A stretch of 64,000 nucleotides of DNA from Theobroma cacao (GCF_000208745.1 NC_030851.1:19102880-19166879), one strand, 5' to 3'; counted from the first letter of the stretch, positions 48,586 through 60,911 are shown. The notes: generated from the letters alone by a model not told the origin. Made by a program: numbers and translations.

Positions 48586-49495
48586 AGTCTCCATCGTGGG
48601 TAGAACTCCTGAATTTCTCAACATCAAGGGTCACTAGAAAATGCTTCAGAAAGGGTATTCTTTGATATGTGGGTTGTCTTGGAGGATCTCTGCATGTAAA
48701 ATATTAAATGAAAAGTTAGATTTAATAAATAGTTCTTAAGGAAAGGAATGAAGTTGAGATTGATATTAGTATTACCTGAAAGATAGAGAAGGAAAAATAG
48801 TAGAGTATTATTAAAGGAAAGGCATTTAGTAATAAATTGTGATAGTAACATTATTAACGGGAGTGACACTAAACCACCATAACCCAACCACTATAATGAT
48901 GGTCTATACATCAATTGTTTATAACAAAATATATCACCTTAGTATTCTCAAAGGTCAAACAAAAGACAAAACCAAGTCCCAACAAATAAACAAAAGAAAT
49001 CAGGGTTTAAAAGTAAAATCCTCTATAAGAAAGTAGTGTGAGTCTCCGTCGTGGGTAGAATTTTAGAATTTCTCGGCATCAAAGGTCACCAAAAAATGCT
49101 TCAAGAAGGACATTCTTTGATTTGTGGGTTACCTTGCGGGATCCTCTACATGTAAAAAATATTAAATGAAAAGTTATGTTTAGTAAATAGTTCATGAGGA
49201 AAAGAATGACGTTGATATTGATATTAGTATTACTTGGAAAATAGAGATGGAAAAATGGTATAGTAGAGTATTATTAAAGGAAAAGCATTTACTAATAAAT
49301 TGAGATAGTAATATTATTAACGAGAGTGAGACTAAACCACCATAACCCAACCACTATAATGATGGTCTATACATTGACTATTTACAACAAAATATATCAC
49401 CCTAGTATTCTCAAAGTTCAAACAAAAGACAAAGCTAGGTCCCAACAAACAAACAAAAGAAATCAAGGATTGAAAAACAAAATCCTCTATAAGAA
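48586..49495 (+). repeat. Direct tandem duplication of about 455 bp
   Basis: Unit 1 begins GTGAGTCTCCATCGTGGG at 48586 and unit 2 GTGAGTCTCCGTCGTGGG at 49038. Both continue in parallel through ACCACCATAACCCAACC and end at CTCTATAAGAA (49021-49031 and 49485-49495). The copies have diverged by substitutions and small indels, so the duplication is not recent. Short ORFs in it are not supported. Confidence 0.9.
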
Positions 49496-50121
49496 GTGTA
49501 AACCTGGCAATATAAATGAAAGAAGACTTGTACAAAGTTGTAGACCAATGCATCAACAAAATTCTCTCTCAGTGCATGATCAAACATTGATACAAATTGC
49601 CTATCCATCAGCAAGAATAAATAGCACATTCTTAATGGATTCATGTCCTAAATTTTTAAAAAAGTTGTGCTGTAACTTGATTCTTTCCAAAAACCCATAA
49701 CTCTTTCCTAGGTAATGCATTAAAAAGTGTTGACTTCCTTTTTTCAACTCAAAAGGAATATTACATAGCAATAAATAAAACATTATATTTTTAAAACAAT
49801 AATTTGAATAAATTGCAATCCCTGATGTTGTCTACAATATAGTATTTAAATTGGTTTATTAATGAGGATGGTGGGTGGAGATGAATATTATGTGATTTGC
49901 CCCATTCTTTCCCATTTTCTTTCTCCTTTGATTTTTTTTCCTCTACTTTTAAAATTTAGATTAATTGAATAAAACATATCCTTTGGAGACAGAAGGATAA
50001 AGATAAATTTTAAGTGTTTGTGAAAAAGATAGGGGATAAAGATAAAATTATCAATTTTTGGCCTTAGTTAGTCATCAGACCATATTCTTAAGACTAAAAG
50101 TCTCAGTCAAATGACTCACTT
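49496..50121. other. Non-coding flank left of R3
   Basis: No gene recognised. Its last five bases, CACTT (50117-50121), are the R3 target duplication. It was contiguous with 51870 onward before the insertion. Confidence 0.5.
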
Positions 50122-51864
50122 TGTTAGTATATACCCTTGAGCCAATGGATTGGTTAAGGAATATAGATTGTCATTTAATGCATACTTAATCGCATAACTA
50201 TATGTGATATTTCCTTCATGTTAATGCAATAATAAAGAGTTATTAAGTACTAATTGGATAAAGCCCATGGAAGATAAAGGCCTTGTAAGAGAATTGTAAA
50301 GTTGTTACAATTATGAGATCACTATGCATCAAAGCCATGTTCCTAAAATTGTTCCTGGTCATTGTATTGTCAAGACAAGGCATTGACAATCCTAAAGACT
50401 GGTACATGTTAAGCCTCCTTACTTGAGACGGAAGTAATCGATCTCATAGATTAAGGTATATGGGATACTTGAGGATAACATGTAGGTGCTTGTTAAAGAA
50501 CAAGTTCATTGAAATGACCCACTATGAGAACTCTATTTGGTATTTCACTCAAGTGTCTATGGAATGTGTTCTCATGTGATAGTCGTGTAATTAGTCCTTT
50601 GACTTGAAACACCAAGTCATCTTATATGGGAAATGACATATTTTGATTTCACCTTTGTGGGTCTGAAGGTGATCAGATGCCTAAACAAGGTGTTTTTGGA
50701 TATGCCATGAAGCATGCGAAAGTGAATAAGTGGTCAAGAAAAGATTCATCACCCCAAGAGATATGAGGGGATGTATCTCACTTGTCCTCATTTCTTGATA
50801 AACTTGTATAAAGTCTTTCGCCAAAGCATGATGAATTTGAGGAATGTTAGTTTCCTAAATTCATAAAGTTAGTCATGAATTATGAGAGCTAATATAGAAT
50901 ATTATAAGTAGACACTAAGCCATGCTTTATGACATATCCGAGATATTTGATGAAAAGACTATATTGCACTGAGAGGCTTATCACTTAAGGGCTTTGTCAT
51001 ATTTTAATTGACTCTCTAATATTTGGGTGGTCATGATGTATTGCTAGATGCCACTCATGATTTATAAATAAAATTAATTATCAAATTGATATTTGATTAG
51101 GATTTATATTTATTACCACCATGTTAGAAGCCTAATGGGTCACACACATTAAGTGACATAATTGAAAATAAATAAGGATAATCAGTTAAGTTGGACTTAA
51201 TTGGAACAGACCGAAATAAAGTGAGGAATTAATTAAGTTCACAAGGACTTAATTGAATTAAAATACAACTGTTATATCTAGGGTTACAACTTAGTTTGGC
51301 TATATAAATATGTTATGTTAACAAACTAAAACTCTAAGCCTCAAGCCACTTTCAACCCTTTCATAAAATAAGAAAAGAAAAATAGTTTTCTTTATTTGAC
51401 AAAAATAAGATTCAGCAAGAATTTTTAGTCTTTTTTGTTTTAGAAACAAAACTTACTAGCACAAGTAAAATCCTACCTTTGAGAAGGACTTGTTCAGTTT
51501 TTGTGTGGATTACTGTTACAGGCCAAACACTTGGGTAGCTGAAGATTTGACAAATCCTAAAGGTGAAGAAGCAAAGATTTTGGTTGCAGGATTTTAAACC
51601 ATCTTATTCTCTTTTCGGGGTTTCTTGCTTCATCACAAGCATTCTTTATTTAATTGGCTCTTGATTACAGTATCTAGAGCAAGGTATGTAACTCTTAAAC
51701 TTATAAATATTCATAATTAATTAGAAAATTACACAAAAAAATAAATATTTATCCGAAAGAATTCAATTTTTTTCTCTAATTAAATATTAGTTTATTATTC
51801 TGCTGCGTTATATTTTTAATTTATTGATTATTTTCATATTTAGGCATGAGGTCTAGTCCCAGCA
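50122..51864 (+). mobile_element. R-family solo LTR, best-preserved copy
   Basis: 1743 bp, starting TGTTAGTATATACCC and ending CTAGTCCCAGCA. Perfect CACTT duplications flank it (50117-50121, 51865-51869). It has a TATA box TATATAAATA (51301-51310), GGTCACACACATT near 51137, CTGCTGCG (51801-51808) and no coding sequence. This copy defines the ends used for the other R copies. Confidence 0.9.
51301..51310 (+). promoter_or_regulatory. TATA box of the R LTR
   Basis: TATATAAATA in GGCTATATAAATATG. Equivalent boxes are found in two other R copies (39067-39074 plus; 23059-23067 minus). Confidence 0.7.
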
Positions 51865-51869
51865 CACTT

Positions 51870-53402
51870 ATCACTTACTAAGCCAAACGATATTGACTTG
51901 TGTCAATTCTAATCATCAGATGGGCTCACATCCTAGCTTAGTTCCTACTCATATCAACAAACCAAAAAAAGAATCATGGTGTGCCTAGTCTTCCATAGTT
52001 TAATAGCAAGCATCAAAAGGGCATTGGCGATGTCCCAAAAAATTGAATTCTCATGGTTTCACGACATTTCACTGACCATTAAACTGGACATATCCATGGG
52101 ATACTTTATTAAATTCCAAGTGCATATTAACTAATGTTGTACTATGCTTGGTTCTTCACACACCAACCAAACCTATAAAGCTATAGATGTAGATTTTTAT
52201 TGGTTTATGTTAATATCTCATGGTTTTCCAATGGAAGTGAATTAACCAAAAAATTAGAATAATTTAATATTGAAAGGTGATAACAACCTCAATCAAAATC
52301 ATAATTTCAAGCAGGGGAACTAAGAAATAAGTTCTAGCAGCTATATAGTTTAGTCTAAAAATCTCTAAAACATGTAAACAACAATCTCCTCATTCATAAT
52401 AGATAACTTTAAAAAAAAACTATCAAGGAAATTACTTATGATTGTTATAAGCGCTGACACACAAACTGAAACAAAGTCCCTTACAAAACAAAAAATGACA
52501 AACAAATGAACATAGAAACCCATGAATCATAGAAACAAATGAATCATTTATGATAAGTACTAAAGAAAAGAAATAGACATAAGACAGTCAGTATATATAT
52601 AAGCAACCTTTATGTTCAATAGCATATTTAGTTTTCATTAGAGGATAATATTTCTACATCAGAAAATAGATAGAGTAGTTTTAAGTATATAAAAAAAATT
52701 GGCATTTCTTGTACACAATCAAGTAGAAAATTCAAGTCCAAAATTTGTACATAAAAAGCATAAGAATCACAAGTAGCACAAACCTAACTTAAAACATGTT
52801 TATGTAAATTCTTTGAATTTGTGCGTAATCCAATTTCCCCACAAAGGAATAGGAAAAGCCAAATTAGAAATTAAAACCATAAACAATTACATAAAAATTA
52901 ACAAAAATAACAACCTCAAGAACATGAGAAAAAAAAACAAGAACACAATAAAGAATAGAAATGGTAAATTTTTGCAAGCACAAATAGAGAAACGAAAAAA
53001 GAAATAAAACCTATAACCAATAACAAAGCAACGTCAAAAACAAAGAAAATGCAAGAAATTTGAAACAACCCAAAGGAGACAAATGGTGTCGAACCCAAAA
53101 GGCAAAATTGAAGAGGTAAACGCGGGAACACATAAAAGCACAGATAAAAAGGGAAAAGAATGCAATAAATAAACTTTTATATCCCAAAACACCCTCAGCA
53201 AGGACAATTGAAGACCCATGATTGACATCGAAAAGATAGGACCGAAAGGACCAGAACACGGCACTAAATTCAAGCAAGCCATGCCTATTGGCATAACAAA
53301 CCGAAGCCATTAGGTCCAAATCCCCATAAAACAAAAACTCTCACATCATTGTGGAAAGACAAAAGAAACACTGATAGAAAGAAAAAAATGATGTGGGAAG
53401 GG
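51870..53402. other. Non-coding DNA right of R3
   Basis: No similarity to the TE families in this window was noticed. A hydrophobic minus-strand frame (53011-53334, 107 codons) exists, but without family signature or support from its surroundings. Confidence 0.4.
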
Positions 53403-53585
53403 AAAAACCTTATATTGACCCTAACCCAAAACCCAACCAAACCAAAGGTAAGAAATCCTTCGGAACTCCACATGTCATACTATGAAGGAAAAAATCTTAT
53501 ACGGGCTTAAGCCAAAACCCAACCAAATCCAAGACAAGAAACTCCTTAAAAATGCCACATAAGACTACCACATGTCATTGTTGTT
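53403..53585 (+). repeat. Tandem duplication of about 90 bp
   Basis: Two units each contain AACCTTATA/AATCTTATA, CCAAAACCCAACCAAA, an AAGAAA(T/C)-CCTT segment and CCACATGTCAT. Unit 1 is about 53403-53487 and unit 2 about 53490-53580. Confidence 0.75.
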
Positions 53586-54328
53586 GATTTTTAACACAAG
53601 TGAATGTATTGTTAACAAGTAATATAGCAGAAAGTAGAATTCATTCCCACAAAAAATTGAATTAATCCCTACTTGCTAATTACTAAAATTATAACACTCT
53701 AATCTTATCCAAACAATTAAAAATTAAATTAAAAAAAAATTTAATTGTAACAAACTAAAGACTAAAACTAATCTAAATTAACCAGCAAAATTATTTTACT
53801 AAATCCGATTGACTTTTAGACCTAAGATTATGATGTCTCTCAATACTTCATCTGAATATTGTCTCTCTCTCTCTTTTAACTTAGTTTAATAAATTAAGTT
53901 ATTAACCTAGAGTCCTAATTTATTTAAAAGTCTTTGTCGAGTTTCTCATAAAAATATCTCTCCCAATTAACTTACTATATGTCTACACAAATTATATTGA
54001 AGAAAGATTTATTAAGTTCATACTCTAATCTTGATTACGTATGACTTATATGTGTATGTCTACCCTATATACAAATCAAACCTCCTAATCAACTAAGTGC
54101 ATTCGATCATATGTTATTTTATTCAAGGTATACCTAAATCTTCTTCGTCAAGGTTTAACTTAGGTTTCCAATTCAATCTAATTGATGGTCAATCAATCGG
54201 AAGCATTAAGAATAGAACAAAATAAAATAAACATCTTAAACCATCAAATATAAGTAAAAGAGAGATACATAAATCAGACTATGTATTAAGTTCAATCATA
54301 ATCTTATATAAAGAAATTAGTTCCCCTT
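53586..54328 (+). mobile_element. Second H-family element, left part
   Basis: It begins near TTAACACAAGTGAATG and GTTAACAAGTAATATAGCAG, a start form widespread in plant genomes. It runs to TTCCCCTT at 54328, where the G LTR enters, and resumes at 60089. There is no ORF. Confidence 0.55.
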
Positions 54329-54733
54329 TGTCACGACCCGGTTGTGAGACCTTGACCTTTATAGACTCGTAGTTAGTAATATACGCAATATCCCTAATCA
54401 GGGGTAATTTCATCATTTCCTTACCAAACCCATAAAAGTAAGATTTTAAAATAATATTATGGCCTAAGTAGGCCTAAGGAATAAATGGATGGTGAAATTA
54501 GGGGTAAAATAAAAAGGAAACAAAAATTTTGGTGATTTTCAAGGTAGGGGCAAAATGGTCATTTTACACCTCGGGTTAAAATTTTAAATTTTCATGAACT
54601 CGAGTATGTCTAGACCATTATGGACCTTGTCCCGGTGTCAATGGAGTAAAAAGATTGCACAAAGGGTTGCATAAGAACAAGCTAACTAGTCAAGGGCATT
54701 TTCGTAATTTTAAGGGAATGGATAAGTTTGGCC

Positions 54734-54741
54734 TATAAATA
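54734..54741 (+). promoter_or_regulatory. TATA box of the second G LTR
   Basis: TATAAATA in GCCTATAAATATCC, followed by a CTTCTTCTCC-type leader, as in the first G LTR. Confidence 0.65.
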
Positions 54742-55539
54742 TCCTTCTTCTAGTAGCTTCTTCTCCCACTTTCCAGCAGCTTGTCTTCTTCTTCCTTCTT
54801 CCCTCTCATGTTTCTTTAAAACCTCCATGGAAGCTTGATATGGAGCTTGCATGATTTTCTCTCTCTAGCTCTAGTTTTCATACCTTTGAGCCCTCATGAC
54901 TAGAACCCTTGTATTCTTCCATTCTCTCTCCTTAAAACCCTTGAAAAATCTTATTTCCATACTTTCTCTTACTAGTTGGGTGTTCTAGAGAGAGAAAGAG
55001 AGAATTACCCCATTGATTTGGAAGCAATTGGAAGAAAATTTGACTACAAAGGAGCCTTAGGGTAAGTGATAAACTAAGCTTGATTTTTAGCTATGAATAA
55101 TGGCTAGTAATTGAGATTATGAGCTGTTTTATTATTGAGGATGTTCATTCATTTTATAGTGATTTAGATAGTGAACATAGATAGCCATTTAAAGTGGCAA
55201 TTGAAGGCTAGCTAAGAGATAGCTTTTAGGGTTTATAGTATGTGAATTAATATAATGGTGATGTTAATGTGATGGTAAGTTTCAAGGAAGCCCCATCATC
55301 TCATTTGGACAATTAGGGAAATTAGAGTCATCTAAAGGCTCAACAATATACCGGTGAGTCGATTGCCTATCAAAACTATTTTAGGAATGTGACTGTTTTG
55401 TACAAAGTGTTTGAATGATTTTGTACAACTTTTCTTATAAATGAGTGCTTTGGGAACAAGCTCTTGAGAAATGGTTTATGTTGTGACTTGTGACTATTAT
55501 TGATTCATGCACTACCACATTGTGTTGATATATATATAT

Positions 55540-55819
55540 NNNNNNNNNNNNNNNNNNNNNNNNNNNNNNNNNNNNNNNNNNNNNNNNNNNNNNNNNNNNN
55601 NNNNNNNNNNNNNNNNNNNNNNNNNNNNNNNNNNNNNNNNNNNNNNNNNNNNNNNNNNNNNNNNNNNNNNNNNNNNNNNNNNNNNNNNNNNNNNNNNNNN
55701 NNNNNNNNNNNNNNNNNNNNNNNNNNNNNNNNNNNNNNNNNNNNNNNNNNNNNNNNNNNNNNNNNNNNNNNNNNNNNNNNNNNNNNNNNNNNNNNNNNNN
55801 NNNNNNNNNNNNNNNNNNN
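55540..55819. other. Assembly gap (280 N)
   Basis: It begins inside a TA tract and ends in (TGA)n/(TGATG)n. In the first G LTR this position holds the AT run and hairpin minisatellite, so the missing DNA is probably that array. Confidence 0.95.
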
Positions 55820-56054
55820 TGATGATGATGATGGGATGGTGTGCATGATGATGATGATGGGTATACGTATACATATATACATATGTAACTATGTGTGTTA
55901 TAGGAAATTAATGAGTAATGGTATATGGTTGTAATGCATGTGAAACTTGACATGTTAAACTGTGGAAAATTGTTATGCGTTTCATGTTGGTTTGGACATT
56001 TCAGCAGGGTGGTTTTTCTTTGGGAATAAGGGCAAAATTTTCATTGGTGCCCTG

Positions 56055-56450
56055 TTTCTCGCTACAGCGAAAATCATTCTCGCTGTAGAGAGAAACTCTC
56101 GGGTTTTGGAGGGATAGGCTGGCTGAAAACTCACTACAGCGAGGATGCATTTTCGCTACAACGAGAATGACACTGTAGCTTCTCGTTGCAGCGAAATTCA
56201 TTCTCGCTGCTGCAAGAAACTTTCTATTTCTGGGTTACAATTTTGCTGCAGCGAGAAACTTTCTTTTTTGTCTCCAATCTTGTCCAATTGCTACCCTATT
56301 TTTAATTTCTTTGCTACCATATCTGAGCATGGACTTCCAACATTAAGAACTAAATGAGTTAAGTTTAAAATGAGGAGGTTTAGTGAGAAACCCTCGGCTA
56401 GTTGAGAAACCCTCGTTCGGCTAATAACTTAATCTCAACGTCGCTGCAGC
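56055..56450 (+). repeat. TTCTCGCTGCAGCGAGAA-type palindrome cluster in G
   Basis: About eight copies at roughly 56056, 56076, 56129, 56150, 56179, 56199, 56241 and 56434, each an imperfect palindrome around GCTGCAGC or GCTACAGC. Spacing is irregular. The first G copy has only about three. Confidence 0.85.
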
Positions 56451-58939
56451 GGAAAGATTCGTTGTCGTATTTGACTTGCTTACGTAATATTGAAGCTTTC
56501 ATTCTTCAAATGGTTCATTATGTATGGGTTCATGATTTTCAAATGATTAATCATTTAAGGGCTTGATGAGGGGTTTTTAATATGAATGGAACTAAATGGC
56601 ATTGTTTTGAAACAAGTGCATCATGATTTTTAAATTCTCCCTTGTTGTTGCTTGTTCCCTTTCTTGTTCACTCACTGGGTTTATACTCACCATTTTCAAC
56701 TTCATGTTTTCATATCACGAGGCAGCCGGTAATTAGGATGAGGTGTCTTTGTAGACTTGTATCCATCTTTTGGTAAGTGTCTTGGCATTCAGTAACTGTA
56801 CATTCGTCTGAGTCCCTCCGCTGGAAGTCGAGTATTATTTTGTTGTGTATAGACGAACCTAATGTAAATTGTTAAGATACATGTTGTAGACAATGCATAT
56901 ACACTTGTTTGGTATGCTAGTATGAGATGGCAATGTGTAGTATCATTTTGATTCTAAGTTATGAAATGTGACTTAGCAGTTTATGATGGAATGATAAATA
57001 TGTCAGATTAATAGGCTTGCTTGGGCTTAGTGGATTACGTCCATTGGGCCCATGCGCCTGTCATGGCCCGGAATTTGGGTTGTGCCACTCATACTCCCTT
57101 CGAGCCCATGACAAATACCGCGATATCTCGATAGACATTCATTTCCCGAAATGTCTACCGAAACCTCGCAAGGCTCTTGCATCAATTTTACGTCTCCCCT
57201 ATGAGCAACAGTTGCTAAATATCATGTTTTAAGAAAATATAAACTATTTTTAAATCAAAAACAAACAAAAGTAATTTCTGCCACATAGGGGTATTTTGAT
57301 CATTTTTACTCGAAAATTTTGAAACTTGGTGAAAATACATCATACGATCAAAAAATATACATTTCTTATCTAAAAATAATTTTAGTAATCTAAATCATCC
57401 ATTTAAAATAAAATTTTGGCTAATCAAACTAAATAAAAATATTAAATAAAATATTTTATTTTCTTATAAAATAATATTTATAGAACTCTGTGTAAATAAT
57501 TTTTGTAGCGTAAAAGGAAAATAAATTCATACATACAATGGCACACGCAGCCAGATATACAAAATATTCTACAATGACATGTGGACCCCATAATAATCGT
57601 AAATATACAAGACTATAGACCTTCGATTTCTAAGGATGCAAATCCAAAAGCAACCCTCGACAAAATCGACTGTCTACAGACTGTCCTGAGCTTGAAATGG
57701 ATAAAAAGAAAGGGTGAGCTTTTACAAATCCAGTGAGTAAGCAAAATTCATCTATAACATCTAAAGTCGAGTAAATGGAGACAGTTAAATCATCCCATCA
57801 TAATATAGTTCATAACATTCAAAATTCATTTCAATTCCTATAAAACAATTACATTTCATCAAAATAATCAACAAGGCTTATGATTCTCTTAAAAACTTGG
57901 CTTGTGCCAAAACTCATACTCGGTGACACCTTGGCCCAAGCATCCAACCGAGTCCGCCAAGGATGTTAAAACGACATATACCCATAAAACATGTTTTTAC
58001 TTTTAAAATATAGCCATTCCTTGGCGTTGGCTGAGTTTCATCCTCACATGGTGGTTCGGCGTGAAGTGAACTCTAAACTTACCTTAGGAGATACCTTCCA
58101 CGCCTCTCGTACTAAGGTAAATATAACGGGGCTTACTGTGCCCCTCTAATAGGCTGGTCCACGGAAACTCGCCCACTTCAGTAAGCTAAATACATAACCC
58201 ACCAAATCAATAAAATTTCAACAACATAACATGGCTAATATAGTACTATCCAACCTGTCAAGGTAAAACAAAACAATTTATATAATTTACAAAACCACAA
58301 TTTCAACCATTCATGCTACCACAATTTCATAAGCCATCAATTCAAATCATGCATATATATATATATAATACGAATGTATAGCCTCCACTTACTCTATTTC
58401 AAAAATCAACATTTAGTTTCGGAATAATTTATAAATCTCATTCATTTAACCAACATTTAAAATGTAAAACATAATAATTTGCAAATTAAGTGCCTTATTC
58501 TTTAAAATCTAAAAACAAGTATAAACCACTTCAGATAGTTAAGATGAACATCTGATTACTCACTATAGCAGGAGTTTGGAGTACTCCTATTCTTGGTCCT
58601 CAGGCACAATATCTTTACCCTTATCAGAGGGCTCACCACCTATACATAATACACGACACGTAATTCAATATATTTGTGCCAAACTGTTATAAAACTATTT
58701 CAGACTCTATATAAATGCATGACATTGAATGAGAATTGTACGAATAATCACTTAAAGATAGTGTTCTACGTGGATTCAATTATGATCGAACTGAATTGGC
58801 ATTCGACCTAACTCGCACTATGCCTTGTTTAATTAGTCAAAACATCCAATTCAACTCCAAATATCTTCATTACACTTCCAATATTCCAAATACACTAAAA
58901 TACCTCAATGAGCTTAATTGTGACTTAATTCACCTTAAC

Positions 58940-59057
58940 TGTCACGACCCGGAACTTCCATCAGGCTCGTGACAACCACCGCGACGTCCCGATAGGCACT
59001 CATTACCCCGAATGCCGATCGGAACCCTGCAAGGCTTAGCATCAGCTTTCGCATCTC
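58940..59057 (-). mobile_element. Terminus of a further S LTR nested in S
   Basis: TGTCACGACCCGG begins abruptly at 58940 in the middle of the outer S LTR. It continues with the S 3'-end landmarks in reverse (ACCGCGACGTCCCGATAGGC and CCCTGCAAGGC) until the N-run. The flank TTAAC (58935-58939) would be its target duplication. The rest of this copy must lie in the gap. Confidence 0.75.
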
Positions 59058-59347
59058 NNNNNNNNNNNNNNNNNNNNNNNNNNNNNNNNNNNNNNNNNNN
59101 NNNNNNNNNNNNNNNNNNNNNNNNNNNNNNNNNNNNNNNNNNNNNNNNNNNNNNNNNNNNNNNNNNNNNNNNNNNNNNNNNNNNNNNNNNNNNNNNNNNN
59201 NNNNNNNNNNNNNNNNNNNNNNNNNNNNNNNNNNNNNNNNNNNNNNNNNNNNNNNNNNNNNNNNNNNNNNNNNNNNNNNNNNNNNNNNNNNNNNNNNNNN
59301 NNNNNNNNNNNNNNNNNNNNNNNNNNNNNNNNNNNNNNNNNNNNNNN
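59058..59347. other. Assembly gap (290 N) hiding nested S sequence
   Basis: Left edge is near the 3' end of the nested S copy; right edge is about 740 bp into the outer S copy. If the nested copy is full length, about 3 kb or more is missing, so the N count is nominal. Confidence 0.9.
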
Positions 59348-60088
59348 CTTGATTCCTTGAAATCCAACAATTTCTCTTGAATTTTTCTTTCCTAGGGTTT
59401 GTTCTTCTCTTTTTCTCTTTGTTCCCTTGCTTAGCCTGCCATAAGAGTGTGAATGTGAGGGTTTTAAGTGAGTTTATATAGGCAATTAAAATAATATTAA
59501 AGCTTGACACTTGTCACCTTTTAATTGGTCTATGTTTAAAAACTTAAGTATTAAGCATTTCATTCCCACCACATATAATCTCTCACTTAAAAAAATAATG
59601 GGTGAAATTCATGGGTTTTACAAGTGTCATGGTGGTGTAATTTTCTAAAATTTCCAATTTCGTCCTCATGGATACTTAAAATGACAGTCTTGCCCCTATG
59701 TGCGAAAAAATATCGAAATTAAAATTTTTCACTTCTCAAATTCAAATAATGCTCTAATTAATCAAATTTAGTCAAAATATCATCCAACATTCTAATTTTG
59801 CCCTTGGGTGGTAAAATGACCATTTTGCCCCTACGTTATGAAAATTTCTGAATTAACTCCAAATCAATCATCGAACTCCGAATCACCATATTAAAACATT
59901 CTAAGGTTCAACAACTCCCAAATACATCCTAAAATATCTATTCAAACTAGTTTGAGGTTTTAATCGACTTAATTGTATCACTAGATACGATACCGACTTT
60001 TAACGATTCTTCGAGGCATCCCAATATGTAGATATGTTATCAAGTGCATGAATGACATGACAGGTATATAATAGAGTAGGGCTTGACA

Positions 60089-60911
60089 CCTTTCAAGTCA
60101 CACACATCATCAAATTAAGTTTAAACATTAAAATAAAACTAAGAAAATAAAAGAATAACAAGAAGATAAAAGATTCCAAGAACTGTAATCTTGATCTTCT
60201 AAATCCTCTTAAATCCCTTAAATTCTTCTCAACTTCAATGACTTTATGGCTTGATTCTCAGCTCTTAATCTAGTGTTTTGTTTTTTTCTCTAAAAGTCCG
60301 TCAAAAGGTTATTTTTATAAGGCTTTGAAGTTAGGCCAAGTTGGGTAAAGAAAGAAATCAATTCCAACTAAGAATTCCTCATCAGACTATGTGAGCGACA
60401 GCCTACCTCCACCAAAGCTGTGACCTCGACCAGTTAATTAGTAGAATCGTAATTGCTATAGGACTACTGTAATGGTTCAACTTCGACAAGATTTTTGACT
60501 ATCTTCCAAATAGAACTGGACAAAGTGGTAAACATGAAAGTTATATCTTTTTCTCTTAGCTTTCCAATGGTAAAAAAAATCATATCATTTGGAGCTCTGT
60601 AGAGAGAGTTATGGTTGAAATACCAAAACATGTGCAGTGGATATCTACACTTTGAAATTGCTCTCCTTCTTCCATTAAAATTCTTCCTTCATTAAATACA
60701 TACAAAAATATGAATAAATCAACAACAACCTATCTTAATCACATTAACACCAAATTAAGCATAAAATTAACTAAGACAAGATTGACTCACCTAAATTAAC
60801 TAATTTAAAATAATTTAAATAAAATCTTTTAATTTTTATACATTATCACAAGAACTAAGCTAAATTACTATCAAAATTAAGTTCAAATAACTCTATATTA
60901 TAGAGTTATCA
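60089..60911 (+). mobile_element. Second H-family element, right part with terminal hairpin
   Basis: It resumes after the G/S insertion and is collinear with 16080-17132, including GGACAAAGTGGTAAACATGA and the terminal perfect inverted repeat ATAACTCTAT/ATAGAGTTAT with 3-nt loop (60887-60909), then CA. No ORF. Confidence 0.65.

Larger units (their letters stand above)
54329..57080 (+). mobile_element. Second G-family LTR, fused to S at its 3' end
   Basis: It starts TGTCACGACCCGG and is collinear with the first G LTR. TATA box at 54734-54741, GGTAAG at 55061-55066, CATGGCCCGGAATTTGGG near 57063-57080. The first G copy is split by S1 at a site that is intact here (near 56726). The terminal ten bases are shared with, or replaced by, a minus-strand S LTR. 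An N-run occupies the minisatellite region. Confidence 0.8.
57081..60088 (-). mobile_element. S-family LTR, minus strand, with nested S copy
   Basis: Minus-strand start GGCTTGACA reversed (TGTCAAGCC) lies at 60088, and the other end is TGTGCCACTCATACTCCC at 57081. Outer-copy sequence covers 57081-58939 and 59348-60088. It has TATATAAA reversed at 59473-59480. The two G-box sites are decayed (CATGTG at 57577, CACATG at 58045). A second S terminus begins inside it at 58940. A CCTTT after 60088 resembles CCCTT before 54329. Confidence 0.8.

Noticed and set aside
53011..53334. 107-codon hydrophobic minus-strand ORF
   Set aside because: Phenylalanine- and leucine-rich because the plus strand is A- and G-rich; no family signature or neighbouring gene structure.
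55435..55953. ORFs spanning the N-run
   Set aside because: Mostly unknown bases; no evidence of coding on either side. The same holds for ORFs across 59058-59347 and 61784-62139.
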